The notes below the pieces were generated by a model. The model searched no databases and was not told where the DNA came from. It worked only from the letters and a program-made list of their open reading frames with translations. A DNA stretch of 64,000 nt, from assembly GCA_963765075.1 (NCBI GenBank), contig CAVXVA010000003.1, positions 1 through 64,000 on the forward strand, given 5' to 3'. A program made the position numbers and the translations under genes. This DNA comes from JAENVU01 sp963765075. Lineage in GTDB: Bacteria > Actinomycetota > Acidimicrobiia > IMCC26256 > JAENVU01. The first letter of the stretch is position 1; each line of letters starts with the position of its first letter. Of the stretch, positions 38,556-47,981 are shown in pieces.

Positions 38556-38610
38556 GGCACCGTTTGGCATCTGGTGGTCCCGAGCGAGCCACGAGATGCC
38601 AAACGGTGCC
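38556..38610. repeat. Long hairpin repeat, copy 1
   Basis: GGCACCGTTTGGCATCT (38556-38572) pairs perfectly with the end of the element (38594-38610). A further GTGG/CCAC pair makes a stem of about 22 bp around an 11-12 nt loop. A related element occurs twice at 44056-44167. This copy lies between the divergent addB and hydrolase genes. Confidence 0.85.
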
Positions 38611-38689
38611 GATCGAGATGGTCGCACCCGGTGCCGTCTTCAGTCGTAGCATCGACGACGAACCCTCCGTTTCCTCACGATCGCAGTGA

Positions 38690-39601
38690 ATGGCGACCTA
38701 CCAACCGCTTCCCGACGCCCCCTCGTGGTTTTCCCGCGCCCTCGCGGTGCCCGTCGAGCGCGCCACCGTCGACGTCGACGGGCCGATCAACTATTTGGCG
38801 TGGGGCACCCCGGGGAACCGGGGCCTCGTCTTCGTTCACGGCGGTGGCGCGCATGCGCACTGGTGGACCCACGTGGCGGCCACCTTCGCCGACGAGTTCC
38901 GCGTCGTCGCCCTCGATCTCTCCGGGCACGGCGACAGTACCCACCGCGACGAGTACTCCCTCGAGCAATGGACCGACGAGGTTCGGGCCGCCGCCGGCGC
39001 CGGCCAGATCGACGGTCTCCCGGTGGTCATCGGCCACAGCATGGGCGGCTTCGTCACCATCGCCACGGCCGCCCGTCACGCGAGCCAACTCTCGGGGGTC
39101 ATCATCTGCGACTCGCCGGTCACCGAACCCGACCCCGAGATCGGGGCGTACCACTTACGCGAAGCGTTCGGACGGCCGCGCACCTACGAGACCATCGGCG
39201 AAGCGGTCGCCCGCTTCCGCACCGTTCCCGGCCAGGACCACTACCTCGACTACGTGATGGATCACGTCGCCCGTCAGTCGCTGCACGCGGTCGACAACGG
39301 GTATCAGTGGAAGTTCGACCGTCGCATCTTCGAACAGTTCGGAGCGGGCATGCGCTCGATCGCACTCCCCTACCTCGACGGCGTCACGTGTCGGCTCGCG
39401 TTGTTGAAGTCGGAGTACGGCTTGGTGACCGACGACATCGGCGCGTCGATGTACCACCGACTCGGACGCGTCACCCCGATCATCGAGATCCCCGAGGCGG
39501 GTCATCACGCCATGCTCGATCAGCCGCTGATCTTGTTGACCGCGATCCGTACACTCCTCGCCGACTGGGACCACTCCGAAGCCCACCGCCGTCGCGCCTG
39601 A
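38690..39601 (+). CDS. Alpha/beta-fold hydrolase
   Basis: This 303-residue protein has the oxyanion-hole segment LVFVHGGGAHAHWW, LDLSGHGDS and the nucleophile elbow GHSMGG (Ser near 126). The catalytic His is in EAGHHAMLDQP; the acid is probably DDIGAS or a nearby Asp. This is the pattern of epoxide-hydrolase/C-C-hydrolase-like enzymes of broad specificity. The substrate is unknown. It is transcribed away from addB. Confidence 0.85.
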   Translation: MATYQPLPDAPSWFSRALAVPVERATVDVDGPINYLAWGTPGNRGLVFVHGGGAHAHWWTHVAATFADEFRVVALDLSGHGDSTHRDEYSLEQWTDEVRAAAGAGQIDGLPVVIGHSMGGFVTIATAARHASQLSGVIICDSPVTEPDPEIGAYHLREAFGRPRTYETIGEAVARFRTVPGQDHYLDYVMDHVARQSLHAVDNGYQWKFDRRIFEQFGAGMRSIALPYLDGVTCRLALLKSEYGLVTDDIGASMYHRLGRVTPIIEIPEAGHHAMLDQPLILLTAIRTLLADWDHSEAHRRRA

Positions 39602-39613
39602 ATAGTCGGCCCG

Positions 39614-40144
39614 TTACGCAGAGGGTGGACGGAGCGACTCACCGAACGTACCGGTCGCGGCACCCTCGAAGCCGGCCTGCCGCCAGGCCTCGTACGCGAC
39701 GACACTGACCGCGTTGGCGAGGTTCAAACTGCGGTTCTGCGGACGCATCGGAATCGAGAGCCGCGCGTCGTCGGCGAAGTCGGCAAGGACGTTCTCGGCC
39801 AAGCCGGCTGCTTCGCATCCGAACACCACGACGGCGCCCGCCGCGAAGTTGACCTCGTCGTAGCGGCGTGATGGTGCACGGCTGGTCGTCGCGTACCACT
39901 GACGATCTCGCCCGATTCCGTCGCGACATTCCTCCCACGACTCCCACACGTGGAGGTCGCTGATCTCGTGGTAGTCCAGCCCAGCCCGACGGAGCGCGGC
40001 GTCGTCGATGGAAAAGCCCAGTGGCCTGACGAGATGCAGTGAGGCGCCGACGTTCGCGCACAACCGAATGATGTTGCCCGTGTTCGCCGCGATCTGCGGT
40101 TCTACAACGACCACCTGGAACCGAGACGTCCTGATCGCGGTCAT
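39614..40144 (-). CDS. trmL: tRNA (cytidine(34)-2'-O)-methyltransferase
   Basis: This 176-residue SPOUT methyltransferase modifies the wobble 2'-OH of certain leucine tRNAs. Motif 1 is EPQIAANTGNIIRLCAN, motif 2 FGCEAAGL, and motif 3 SIPMRPQNRSLNLANAV, which forms the knotted SAM site. I chose the ATG at 40144 (MTAIRTSRFQ), since only it starts directly at the conserved fold. Length is normal. Confidence 0.92.
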   Translation of the reverse strand: MTAIRTSRFQVVVVEPQIAANTGNIIRLCANVGASLHLVRPLGFSIDDAALRRAGLDYHEISDLHVWESWEECRDGIGRDRQWYATTSRAPSRRYDEVNFAAGAVVVFGCEAAGLAENVLADFADDARLSIPMRPQNRSLNLANAVSVVAYEAWRQAGFEGAATGTFGESLRPPSA

Positions 40145-40148
40145 GGAG

Positions 40149-41171
40149 TCACCAACGCTGACGGGCTTCCTCCGCGAAGCCCAGGAGGCCGGAGAACTCG
40201 AGGCGCAGCCCGGCGTCGGTTGTGAGTTCGCCCGCCCAGGTTCCGAACACTTGGTGCACCTCGCTGCCGAACTCGTCGTCGCCGACGTCGGTGTGCTTGT
40301 CGAACCTCGGCGTGAGCACGACCCGCAACTGGCCACCCGGATCAGTCACCGTCCACGGGGCGAGTGGGTGGTCCCAGTCGTACTGCCAGACGAGTTCGTT
40401 CCCGAGTTTCGTGAGGACCCCGTCGACGATCAGACCGTTCTCGGTGAACCCGGTTCCTTCGGTCCACTTCGCCCCGAACTGCAACCCGATCACATGGCCA
40501 TCCGAGCGACCGGCACCACCACCCCAGTTCCAGTTGATGGCGTGGGGCCAGCGTCCGCGGCCGACGTCGAGTACCCCCCAGGCGTCACTCCCCTGCCCCA
40601 GCAGCCAGCGCTCGTCGCCCACGACAAGTTCACCCACCGCGGGTCGGGCCTGGTGTTTCGACGTGAAGTTGAACAGGTCGTCGCTCCATGGGATCACCAC
40701 GTTCAGCGACTCCTGCCCGGCCGGCTGCGCGACCACGACGTCGAAGTGGCCCGGCCGACCGTCGGCCTCGGTCCAGCTCGCGCGCAGGCGCGTGCCGTGG
40801 TCGTCGTCGGCGTCGATCGTGAGTTCGAGACCGTCCCGGGTGACGTGCAGCCGTTCGGTGCCACACCGCTCGGGAAGGTGCATGACCTCGGACTCCGTGA
40901 CGATGGCCGTCCCTCCCGACTCGCCGGTGACGAGATTGGCCCACCACACGTCGGCGAGCCCGAGGTGGTCGATGTCGGAATACACACACGACAGGACGAG
41001 ATCGCCTCCGAGCACTGCCCAGTAGTCCCAGCGCTTGTTGAGACCCCAGACCCCGTCGAGGTTGGCCCGATGAAGCGGACGCCGAGACCACCCCCGGGCC
41101 GCCGGATTCAACGCGGTGCCGTCCGCCACACAGAGGTCGACGGGCTCGGTGATTTCAGGCTCGTGGGTCAT
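40149..41171 (-). CDS. DUF2804 family protein
   Basis: This 340-residue protein is rich in Trp and beta-strand patterns (NLDGVWGLNKRWDYWAVL, INWNWGGGAGRSDGHVIGLQ and WTVTDPGGQLRVVLTPRFD). These match DUF2804, a lipocalin-like beta-barrel family common in actinobacteria. No catalytic motif is obvious. The function is unknown; it ends 4 bp before trmL, so the two may be co-transcribed. Confidence 0.8.
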   Translation of the reverse strand: MTHEPEITEPVDLCVADGTALNPAARGWSRRPLHRANLDGVWGLNKRWDYWAVLGGDLVLSCVYSDIDHLGLADVWWANLVTGESGGTAIVTESEVMHLPERCGTERLHVTRDGLELTIDADDDHGTRLRASWTEADGRPGHFDVVVAQPAGQESLNVVIPWSDDLFNFTSKHQARPAVGELVVGDERWLLGQGSDAWGVLDVGRGRWPHAINWNWGGGAGRSDGHVIGLQFGAKWTEGTGFTENGLIVDGVLTKLGNELVWQYDWDHPLAPWTVTDPGGQLRVVLTPRFDKHTDVGDDEFGSEVHQVFGTWAGELTTDAGLRLEFSGLLGFAEEARQRW

Positions 41172-41237
41172 CGGGCGCGGAGCCTAGCGACGGAGCGTCG
41201 GTCGCTCACCAGGCCGACGACCTGCCAGGATCACGCC

Positions 41238-41984
41238 ATGATCCAGACCCACGACGCCGACGGCGTTCGCCTCCTCACCCTCGACCGCCCCGACAAGCTC
41301 AACGCGATGACCAGCGCCTCGTACCAGGCCTGCGCCGACTCACTGGCGGAGGCCGCAACCAACGATGCCATCGCGGCGGTCGTCATCACCGGCGCGGGCC
41401 GAGCCTTCTGTGCCGGCAACGATCTCGGCGAACTCATGAGCGCCGCTCGCGGCGAATCGACGAGTGCGGGTGCGGAGCAGGGCCACGCGTTCGCCACGTT
41501 CATGCAGGCGATCGCGACCTTTCCGAAGGCACTGCTGGCGGCGGTCAACGGCGTCGGCGTCGGCATCGGCATGACCCTGCTCCCCTTCTGTGATGCCGCG
41601 CTGATCGCGGAGTCGGCGCGCCTGCGCGGCCCGTTCGTGCCGCTCGGCGTGGCTCCCGAGGCCGGTTCGTCGGCCACGTTCGCCGCGGTGATGGGCTGGC
41701 AGCGCGCCGCCTTCACCTTGCTGTCGGGCCGATGGGTGTCGGCAACCGAGGCGGTCGCGTGTGGGCTCGCCCTCGAGGTCGTGCCGGACGGCGAGGTCGT
41801 GGCGCGAACCGTGGCGATGGCTCGAGAGATCGCGACCGCGGGTCCGCTCGGGTCGATCGTGGCCACGAAGGCCCTGATCATCGACGGGCGTCGTGATCTC
41901 GTCGACGCGGCGCGTGCACGCGAGGACGCCACCTTCGCGGCACTGTTCGGCGCAGGTGTACCGGGAACGACCACCACGTTCTGA
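41238..41984 (+). CDS. Enoyl-CoA hydratase/isomerase family protein
   Basis: This 248-residue crotonase-fold enzyme has LDRPDKLNAM, the oxyanion hole in GAGRAFCAGNDLGEL and a second in GVGVGIGMTLLPFCD. The usual catalytic Glu/Glu pair is only partly present: the position after the second oxyanion loop reads GVAPEAGSS, with one Glu. This favours isomerase-type or unusual activity. CAGGAT 6 nt before the ATG suggests a leaderless transcript. Confidence 0.88.
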   Translation: MIQTHDADGVRLLTLDRPDKLNAMTSASYQACADSLAEAATNDAIAAVVITGAGRAFCAGNDLGELMSAARGESTSAGAEQGHAFATFMQAIATFPKALLAAVNGVGVGIGMTLLPFCDAALIAESARLRGPFVPLGVAPEAGSSATFAAVMGWQRAAFTLLSGRWVSATEAVACGLALEVVPDGEVVARTVAMAREIATAGPLGSIVATKALIIDGRRDLVDAARAREDATFAALFGAGVPGTTTTF

Positions 41985-42047
41985 CCGACGCAGCGTGCAG
42001 CCGACGATCGAGTCGCTCGACGGTGTCGAGTGGCACGACGCCCTCGA

Positions 42048-42674
42048 TCAGAACTCGGGGAGGGCCGGCGCGTGGGGATGGTTGGGATCGAGCGCCGGAT
42101 CCCCATCGGGCAGCGTGCCTTGGAACCACGGTTCCAGCTTCCAATCCGGCACGGGCGCATCGCCCGACGTCGACGGCACGAACGGCGAACGTTCGACCAA
42201 CTCGTAGTGGTGCACATACCGGCGGCAGTTGGCGAACACGGCCTCGCCACGCACCCGCACCACCATGAGTGCGCCGGGATAGGCCTCGATCAGCGGATCA
42301 GACTCGTCGACACTCGCCACGCCGTTGAACCGCAGACGGGTACCACCTTCGAGGTCGACGAAGAGGATGCCGACGTTGGGATTCACCACCAGATTCCCCA
42401 TCGACAGGAACATCCCGTTGCCGTCGTAGACCGGAAACGCGATCGTGTGGTCGTCGACGACTCGCACGAACCCGGGCTCGCCACCCTTGTACGAGCACTG
42501 CGGCATGCCGTCGGCGTCCGTGGTGGCGAGGAAGAACATGTCCCGCGCCTCGATGAACCGCCGGTACGGGTCGCCGATCAGGTCCGTGGTCACCTCCGCG
42601 AGCCGATCGGCGAGACGGCGGGTGTCGAACCGATCTTGCAGCGCCCGCTGCCCCTCGTGATATTCGCCCATCAT
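42048..42674 (-). CDS. Pyridoxamine 5'-phosphate oxidase-like flavin-binding protein
   Basis: The protein has 208 residues from the tandem ATGs at 42674/42671. The split-barrel fold shows FIEARDMFFLATTDADGMPQ, SYKGGEPGFVRVVDD, SMGNLVVNPNVGILFVD and ANCRRYVHHYELVE. Relatives bind FMN or F420 and reduce small molecules. The final segment is Pro/Asp-rich. It is divergent from the hydrolase at 42718. Confidence 0.82.
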   Translation of the reverse strand: MMGEYHEGQRALQDRFDTRRLADRLAEVTTDLIGDPYRRFIEARDMFFLATTDADGMPQCSYKGGEPGFVRVVDDHTIAFPVYDGNGMFLSMGNLVVNPNVGILFVDLEGGTRLRFNGVASVDESDPLIEAYPGALMVVRVRGEAVFANCRRYVHHYELVERSPFVPSTSGDAPVPDWKLEPWFQGTLPDGDPALDPNHPHAPALPEF

Positions 42675-42704
42675 GCGTCCTCCCAACCACCGAACCATCG
42701 AGGC

Positions 42705-42710
42705 TAGCTT
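42705..42710 (+). promoter_or_regulatory. -10 box of a probable leaderless promoter
   Basis: TAGCTT is followed by 7 nt and the ATG at 42718. Confidence 0.4.
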
Positions 42711-42717
42711 CGACGCG

Positions 42718-43468
42718 ATGAGGTTCTCGTGGGTGGACAACGGCGTCACGACCCAAGGCGTCACGGAGCGTGGATTCGCGGTCGAGCGCGCCGAGCGAAG
42801 GGTCCCGGGCGTGTTCTGGACGCCTGAGAATGCGCAGGGCCCTCGCCCGCTGGTGCTGCTCGGCCACGGCGGGTCCGGCCACAAGCGTATGGAGTACGTC
42901 GTCGCGGTCGCTCGCTGGCTCGTCCGTCGCCACGGATTCGCGGCCGCCGCGATCGACGGGCCGGTCCACGGCGATCGTCGCACCGACGGTGGGAACGACA
43001 CCGATGCCGTGAACCGCGACCTTCTTTCGCATGTGGCGCGAGGACCCGACCATGACCGACGAGATGGTCGCCGACTGGCGGGCAACCCTCGACGCCCTGT
43101 CGGACCCATCCGTGCTCGGCGCCGGGCCCGTCGGCTGGTGGGGAATCTCGATGGGGACCATCCTCGGGCTGCCACTCGTTGCGGCCGAGCCGCGGATCTC
43201 TGTCGCCGTCCTCGGCCTCATGGGACTCACCGGTCCGACGAAGGAGCGGCTGCGGGCCGACGCCGCGGCCGTGCGGTGCCCGGTGCTGTTCCTCGTGCAG
43301 TGGAACGACGAACTATTCAAGCGCGAGAAGGCGTTCGACCTCTTCGATGCGCTCGGCACCGCCGACAAGCGGCTGCACGCGAATCCGGGCACCCACATCC
43401 AAGTGCCGATCGAGGAGTTCCGCGCCAGCGTGGCCTTCCTCGCCGCCGCGTTGGGTGACGGGTCATGA
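42718..43468 (+). CDS. Dienelactone-hydrolase-like alpha/beta hydrolase, one frameshift
   Basis: The first frame gives VPGVFWTPENAQGPRPLV, LLGHGGSGHKRM and AAIDGPVHGDRRTDGG. It breaks near 43022, and the second frame continues FRMWREDPTMTDEMVADW, then the nucleophile elbow GWWGISMGTILG (Ser in GISMG). FLVQWNDELFKREKAF holds the likely acid, and the closing His is in NPGTHIQVP. The total is about 250 residues. The stop overlaps the next gene by 4 bp. The substrate is unknown. Confidence 0.78.
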
Positions 43469-44040
43469 ACCCCAAGGTCGACGCGTTCGTCAACCGGTCG
43501 ACCAAGTGGCCCGACGAGATGGCGGCGCTCCGACCGATCCTGCTCGACGCCGGTCTGGACGAGGCCATCAAGTGGGGGAAACCCACCTTCAGCCACCATG
43601 GCAAGAACATCGTCATCTTCCAGGAGATGAACGACTTCCTCGCCCTCATGTTCTTCAAGGGTGCACTCCTCGCCGACCCGAGGGGCGTGCTCGAATCGCA
43701 AGGTCCGAACTCTCGGTCCGCGCTCCGCATGTGTTTCCGATCGGTCGCCGATGTGACGCGATTGTCGAAGACCGTGGCGAGCTATGTGGCCGAAGCCATC
43801 GCGGTCGAAGCCGCCGGACTTGAAGTCGGGCCCGCACCCGAGGTGGTGTTCGCCCCGGAACTGCAAGCCCGACTCGACCGGGACACGAAGTTTCGCGTGG
43901 CGTTCGCAGCCCTCACCCCGGGCCGGCAGCGGGAGTACCACCTCCACATTTCGAGCGCGAAGCAGGCGGCCACCCGCGAGTCACGCGTCGAGAAATGTGC
44001 GCCGAAGATCCTCGCCGGCAAGGGCTTCCGCGACCGCTGA
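43465..44040 (+). CDS. YdeI/DUF1801-type protein
   Basis: This 191-residue protein has the YdhG-like DUF1801 core (IKWGKPTFSHHGKNIVIFQEM, FFKGALLADP) and the YdeI C-terminal OmdA-like tail (ARLDRDTKFRVAFAALTPGR, EYHLHISSAKQAATRESRVE). YdeI proteins are linked to cationic-peptide resistance in Bacillus, but the mechanism is unclear. It is coupled to the hydrolase by a 4-bp overlap. Confidence 0.82.
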   Translation: MNPKVDAFVNRSTKWPDEMAALRPILLDAGLDEAIKWGKPTFSHHGKNIVIFQEMNDFLALMFFKGALLADPRGVLESQGPNSRSALRMCFRSVADVTRLSKTVASYVAEAIAVEAAGLEVGPAPEVVFAPELQARLDRDTKFRVAFAALTPGRQREYHLHISSAKQAATRESRVEKCAPKILAGKGFRDR

Positions 44041-44055
44041 CCACCCCCACCCCTC

Positions 44056-44167
44056 CAGCGTTTGGCGGCTGGTGGCGCGCTCCGGACCACGAGATGCCAA
44101 ACGGTGCCGAGCGACTTCAGCGTTTGGCGGCTGGTGGCGCGCTCCGGACCACGAGATGCCAAACGGT
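44056..44167. repeat. Tandem pair of hairpin repeats, copies 2 and 3
   Basis: A 50-bp unit beginning CAGCGTTTGGCGGCTGG and ending GAGATGCCAAACGGT occurs at 44056-44105 and again, apparently identical, at 44118-44167, with a 62-bp period. Each unit folds through GTTTGGC/GCCAAAC and GGTGG/CCAC arms. They resemble the 38556-38610 element and fill the gap between convergent genes, so they may also end transcription. Confidence 0.85.
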
Positions 44168-44177
44168 CGGGGTGGGG

Positions 44178-45069
44178 TCAGGTGGGCATGCCGTGGTGGG
44201 GTGGAACGACCCGTTGGCCGATGGCGTCGGCGCGTCGGTGGAGCAACGCCACCGTGTCGTCGAGGTCCCTCGCAATGATGTAGCGGCGGGCGGCGGTCTC
44301 GCTCACGACGAACTCGCCGAGTTCTTCGAGGTTCGCCTCGGTGACGTCACGACCGGCCTTGGCCAACATGTCCTTCATCTCGTCGAAGGTCATCCCGGTG
44401 CGGCCCGTCCCTTGCGCCTTGACGCTGGAGGCCCTCGGGCCGATTGCGACTCGCGGTGAACAGACCCGTCCGCAACAATCCACCCGACGGATAGAAGACC
44501 GAGGCGCGCAACGCGGTGTTCTCCGAAACCAGGTTGTGGTGCAAGGCCTCGGTGAAACAGCTGACCGCCGCTTTCGACGCGGCGTACACCGACGCGATCG
44601 GGACCGGGGCGAAGCCGCCGTCGCCGGACGACGTGTTGATCACCTGACCCGGCTCGCCGCCCTCGATCATGCGGGGCACGAACTCGGAGACACAGAACGC
44701 CATGCCGAACACGTTGACGCCGAAGCACCAGCGCCAGTCGTTGGGTTCCTGCTGCCACGGCTTCCCGCCCCCACCGGAGGTGACGCCGGCGTTGTTGTAG
44801 AGCAGGTTGCACCGGCCGTGCGCGGCGTACACCGCATCGGCCAACGCCGCGACCGAGCGTTCGTCACTGATGTCGGTGCGGTGACCCGAGACCGGGCCGA
44901 GTGGCGAGAGGTCGGCGACGGCCGCGTCGAGCGCGCGCTGCTCGACATCGGCGATCACGACCGTCGCACCGTGTCGCAACAGCGCACCGACGATGCCACG
45001 GCCGATGCCACCCGCACCCCCGGTGACCACGGCCACCATCCCATCGATCTCCAGTGGTGCGGTATCCAT
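44178..45069 (-). CDS. SDR family oxidoreductase, one frameshift
   Basis: The NAD(P) motif is VVTGGAGGIGRGIVGAL; the first strand is followed by ADVEQRALDAAV. NNAGVTSGGGG is followed by the catalytic INTSSGDGG and YAASKAAV (Tyr-x3-Lys). The frame breaks near 44435 after LFTASRNRPEGL. The second frame adds VKAQGTGRTGMTFDEMKDML and a natural C-terminus ending PPHHGMPT. The total is about 296 residues. It lies downstream of the amidohydrolase and probably belongs to the same catabolic unit. Confidence 0.8.
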
Positions 45070-45106
45070 CCCTACCTCCGCTCCCGCTCGTGGCCCTGCA
45101 TCGCGG

Positions 45107-46400
45107 TCAGCCCTTCCACTCAATGCCGTAGTCGTCGAACCAGAAGCGGGCTTCGCGGATCGCGTTCGGCGGAGTCCGCAGCGCCAGATCCTGGTTGAGT
45201 TGCTCGGGCGTCGGACCGATATCGGCCGCGATCGCGGTGAGTGCAGTCGAGGTCGAGGTCGTAACAGCGAATCGCGTTGAGCCCGAGCAACAACCGCGTC
45301 TCCTCGACCGGGATAGCTCGGAAGTCGGTCGACAGCCGCGCCGCAGTGTTGGGCCAGGTCCCTTCGGGGTGCGGGTAGTCGGTGCCCCACATCAACGCGT
45401 CGAGGCCGTTGGCGTAGCGCCGCCGCAGCTCCGGCTTACTCATCGCCGATGCGCCGATGAACACGTTGGTGCCGACGTACTCGGACGGGAGCCGTTGGAT
45501 CAGACCCTTGGTCCGCGACGACATCTTCTTGACCTTCCAGTTCTGAACCGCCGAACATCACGTCGGCCTTGAACAGGAGATCGCCGACCCACCACGACCC
45601 GCACTCGACCGGCGCGTACTTCAGGTTCGGGAACTGATCGAACTTGCCGGCCAGCAACAGTTGCCACAGCGGCCGGTGCGTCCAGAACGCGACCTCGAGC
45701 ATGTACTGCGCCATGTTGTCGTTGTACGAGTCGGTGTCGGCCTCACCCGAGTGGGTATGGACGACCAGCCCGGCCTCGGCGCACGCGGCCCAGACCGGGT
45801 CGTAGGACGGGTGCCCGTACGACGGATGGTCGTGCCACATCGTCGGGATCATGATGCCCTTGATTCCCGGCTTCCCCGCGAGCGCCTCGATCTCGGCGCA
45901 CCGACTCCTCGATGCCGTGGGTGATCGGCACGAGCGCGACGCCCGCACGCCGGGGCGGGTTCGTCGCGCAGAACTCCTCGAGCCAACGGTTGTGCGCCCG
46001 CGCGCCGGCCCAGGCCAGACGCGGGTCGGTGATCATCCCGGCCTGCAACCCGGCGCCGAACGGCGGCGCCTCCATGCCCGTGACCGCGTCACCGTCGGCG
46101 AAGATCACCTCGCCCGCCACCCCGTCGGTGTCGAGGGTCTTGTCGCGGATGGTCGGCGTCGTACGCGCCCTTCAGCCCGACCTCGTTGTCGGTCTCCCAC
46201 TGCTCGACGTACTCGCCGTTGAGTTCCTCGACCATCGCGCGATGCTCGTGGCGGGTCCCCAACCACTCGTCGAACTCGGCGTGCACCGAACGCTCGAGGT
46301 ACGGCCGGTAGTCCTCGACGTAGAGCCCCGCGTGCGTGTCCGACGACACGATCACGTACGGGGCATTGCTCTGATCGATGCCTTCGACCGGATTTCCCAT
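45107..46400 (-). pseudogene. Amidohydrolase (PF04909 type), broken by several frameshifts
   Basis: Pieces in order are MGNPVEGIDQSNAPYVIVSS with DTHAG (metal-site entry) from 46400; VAGEVIFADGDAVTGMEAPP after a shift near 46150; GIKGIMIPTMWHDHPSYGHP and LVVHTHSGEADTDSYNDNMA (metal His) after a shift near 45900; SEYVGTNVFIGASAM with MWGTDYPHPEGTWPNTA (metal Asp) after a shift near 45540; and RFWFDDYGIEWKG to the stop at 45107 after a shift near 45240. The joined product of about 425 residues matches decarboxylase/hydrolase members of the ACMSD-like amidohydrolases. Conserved metal residues survive, so assembly error is likely. Confidence 0.7.
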
Positions 46401-46428
46401 GGTGTTGTCCCCTTGCCGGTTCTATGAC

Positions 46429-46452
46429 GGTGTCCTAGAGTGCCTATGACAC
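46429..46452. promoter_or_regulatory. Candidate TetR operator
   Basis: GTGTC (46430-46434) and GACAC (46448-46452) form an inverted repeat within CTATGACGGTGTCCTAG and GTGCCTATGACACTGTGACA. CTATGAC itself is repeated directly 22 bp apart. The site lies between the divergent amidohydrolase and TetR starts, where an autoregulated repressor would bind. Confidence 0.4.
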
Positions 46453-46484
46453 TGTGACAGAAGCGACGAGGGCGCGCAACACCT

Positions 46485-47150
46485 ATGGCGAGCACCGCGA
46501 CCACCTCTCACTCGGAGGCCAACGACCGCTCCGGGCGCCGCACCGGTCTCGAACGCGACGACATCGTGGCGGCCGCCCTCGATCTCGTCGAACGCGACGG
46601 GCCGAGTGCCCTCACGATGCGCCGGTTGGCCACCGAACTCGATGTCGGCACCCCGACCATCTACTGGCACGTCGCCAGTCGCGACGAGTTGGTCACCGAG
46701 GTGATCCGCCTCCAGTCGAGCCGGCTCGCCGAACAGGCCATCACCGGCACCACCGCCCGAGCGCGCGTCTACAGCGCCGCCCGCAACATCTGGACCAGTT
46801 CGATCGAACACCGCGCGACCACGTCACTCGCTCATCAGACGGGCACATCGTCACTGCTCGCCCACCATCTCGAAGCCGCGTTGGTCATGGAACTCGAAGC
46901 CGCCGGGCTCACGGGCGCGGCCGCCGCCGATGCAAGCCGCGCCATCCTCATCACCATCAGCGGCGCGTTGGTGCTCGCGTTGCGCGATCTCTCGACCTCT
47001 CCGCCCGGCACCCGACCAGATGCGCTGTGGGCCGCGAGCGATGCACCGATCTCCCCCGCCACGCGCACCGCTCTGCGCGCCGAACCCGACCTCGACGCGC
47101 TCTCGGCCGAAACGTTGCGAGCCGTCGTCGATCACTTCGTCCCGGCCTGA
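46485..47150 (+). CDS. TetR family transcriptional regulator
   Basis: This 221-residue repressor has an HTH at about 22-70: RDDIVAAALDLVERDGPSAL, MRRLATELDVGTPTIYWHV and a following basic helix. The C-terminal ligand pocket is helical (RAILITISGALVLALRDL). GTPTIYWHV matches the TetR/TetR_C subgroup. It is divergent from the amidohydrolase and directly upstream of the AAD-like and P450 genes, so it probably controls both sides. The ligand is unknown. Confidence 0.88.
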   Translation: MASTATTSHSEANDRSGRRTGLERDDIVAAALDLVERDGPSALTMRRLATELDVGTPTIYWHVASRDELVTEVIRLQSSRLAEQAITGTTARARVYSAARNIWTSSIEHRATTSLAHQTGTSSLLAHHLEAALVMELEAAGLTGAAAADASRAILITISGALVLALRDLSTSPPGTRPDALWAASDAPISPATRTALRAEPDLDALSAETLRAVVDHFVPA

Positions 47151-47177
47151 CCGGACGCCACCGAAACGAGGACCACC

Positions 47178-47939
47178 ATGACCGATGCGCCCATGTCCCG
47201 ACCCGGCGAAGTTGCCGGATGGCCGAAACTCGTCGTCACCTACGGCACCGACCCGGCGAACATCGCGCCGCTGCTCCCACCCGGGATCGAACCGCTCGAC
47301 CCGACGGTGACGGTCGGGTTCTACTGCGTCCCGGTGCTCGGCGAGCCCGAGTTCGGCGTGAGCGTGAAGGTCCCGGCCGCGTGGCAGGGCGTCGAAGGCT
47401 TCTACAGCCTCGGCCTCGGCATCGACCAGGAAGCCGCGGTCCACATCAGCGGCGAGACGAACGGGCAACCGAAGTTCCTCTGCACCATCAAGCTCTTCCG
47501 GCTCGGCGACACGGTCACTGCTCGCGCGACGCACCAGGGGTACACGTTCGTGGAGTTCACCGGCCGGGTCACCGGCACGACCCCGCCTCGCTCCGGTGAC
47601 TTCACCGAGCACGAATGGTGGACCAAGTACTCACGAGCCGTCGGTGGTGCAAGTGGCGTATACGACTACCCGCCGCACGTGGTCGACGTCGCGACCACGT
47701 TCGAACAGCAGCACCTCGAAGACGTCGACGGCACCTTGCTCCTGCGCGACAGCCCGTGGGACCCCATCGCCCGATACCTCCCGATCGTCGAACCGGGCAC
47801 CGCGCAACTCGTCACCCACCAACCCAAGGCACGCGTCATCACCAATGCCGGTCCGCTGGACCCGGACGCATTCTGGCCCTACGCCGATGTGATCAGCGGC
47901 AGCCGCTGGCCCGGCGATCGCGGCGGCCCGCGCGCGTAG
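47178..47939 (+). CDS. Acetoacetate decarboxylase family protein
   Basis: This 253-residue beta-barrel has LLPPGIEPLDPTVTVGFYCV near the N-terminus, ISGETNGQPKFLCTIKLFRL in the middle (EFxxxPK-like; the lysine of QPKF is a candidate Schiff-base residue) and FVEFTGRVTGT. The family includes decarboxylases and aldolase-dehydratases, so the reaction is unclear. It follows tetR by 28 bp and precedes the P450 by 43 bp, suggesting an operon. Confidence 0.8.
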   Translation: MTDAPMSRPGEVAGWPKLVVTYGTDPANIAPLLPPGIEPLDPTVTVGFYCVPVLGEPEFGVSVKVPAAWQGVEGFYSLGLGIDQEAAVHISGETNGQPKFLCTIKLFRLGDTVTARATHQGYTFVEFTGRVTGTTPPRSGDFTEHEWWTKYSRAVGGASGVYDYPPHVVDVATTFEQQHLEDVDGTLLLRDSPWDPIARYLPIVEPGTAQLVTHQPKARVITNAGPLDPDAFWPYADVISGSRWPGDRGGPRA

Positions 47940-47981
47940 TCCGAGCCGCCACACTCGTCTGGAACCCGAGGAGCAACCCCG

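Noticed and set aside
44056..44167. The tandem repeat pair as a minimal CRISPR array
   Set aside because: Only two units, the unit is itself a long hairpin, the 12-nt gap is too short for a spacer, and no cas gene is near.
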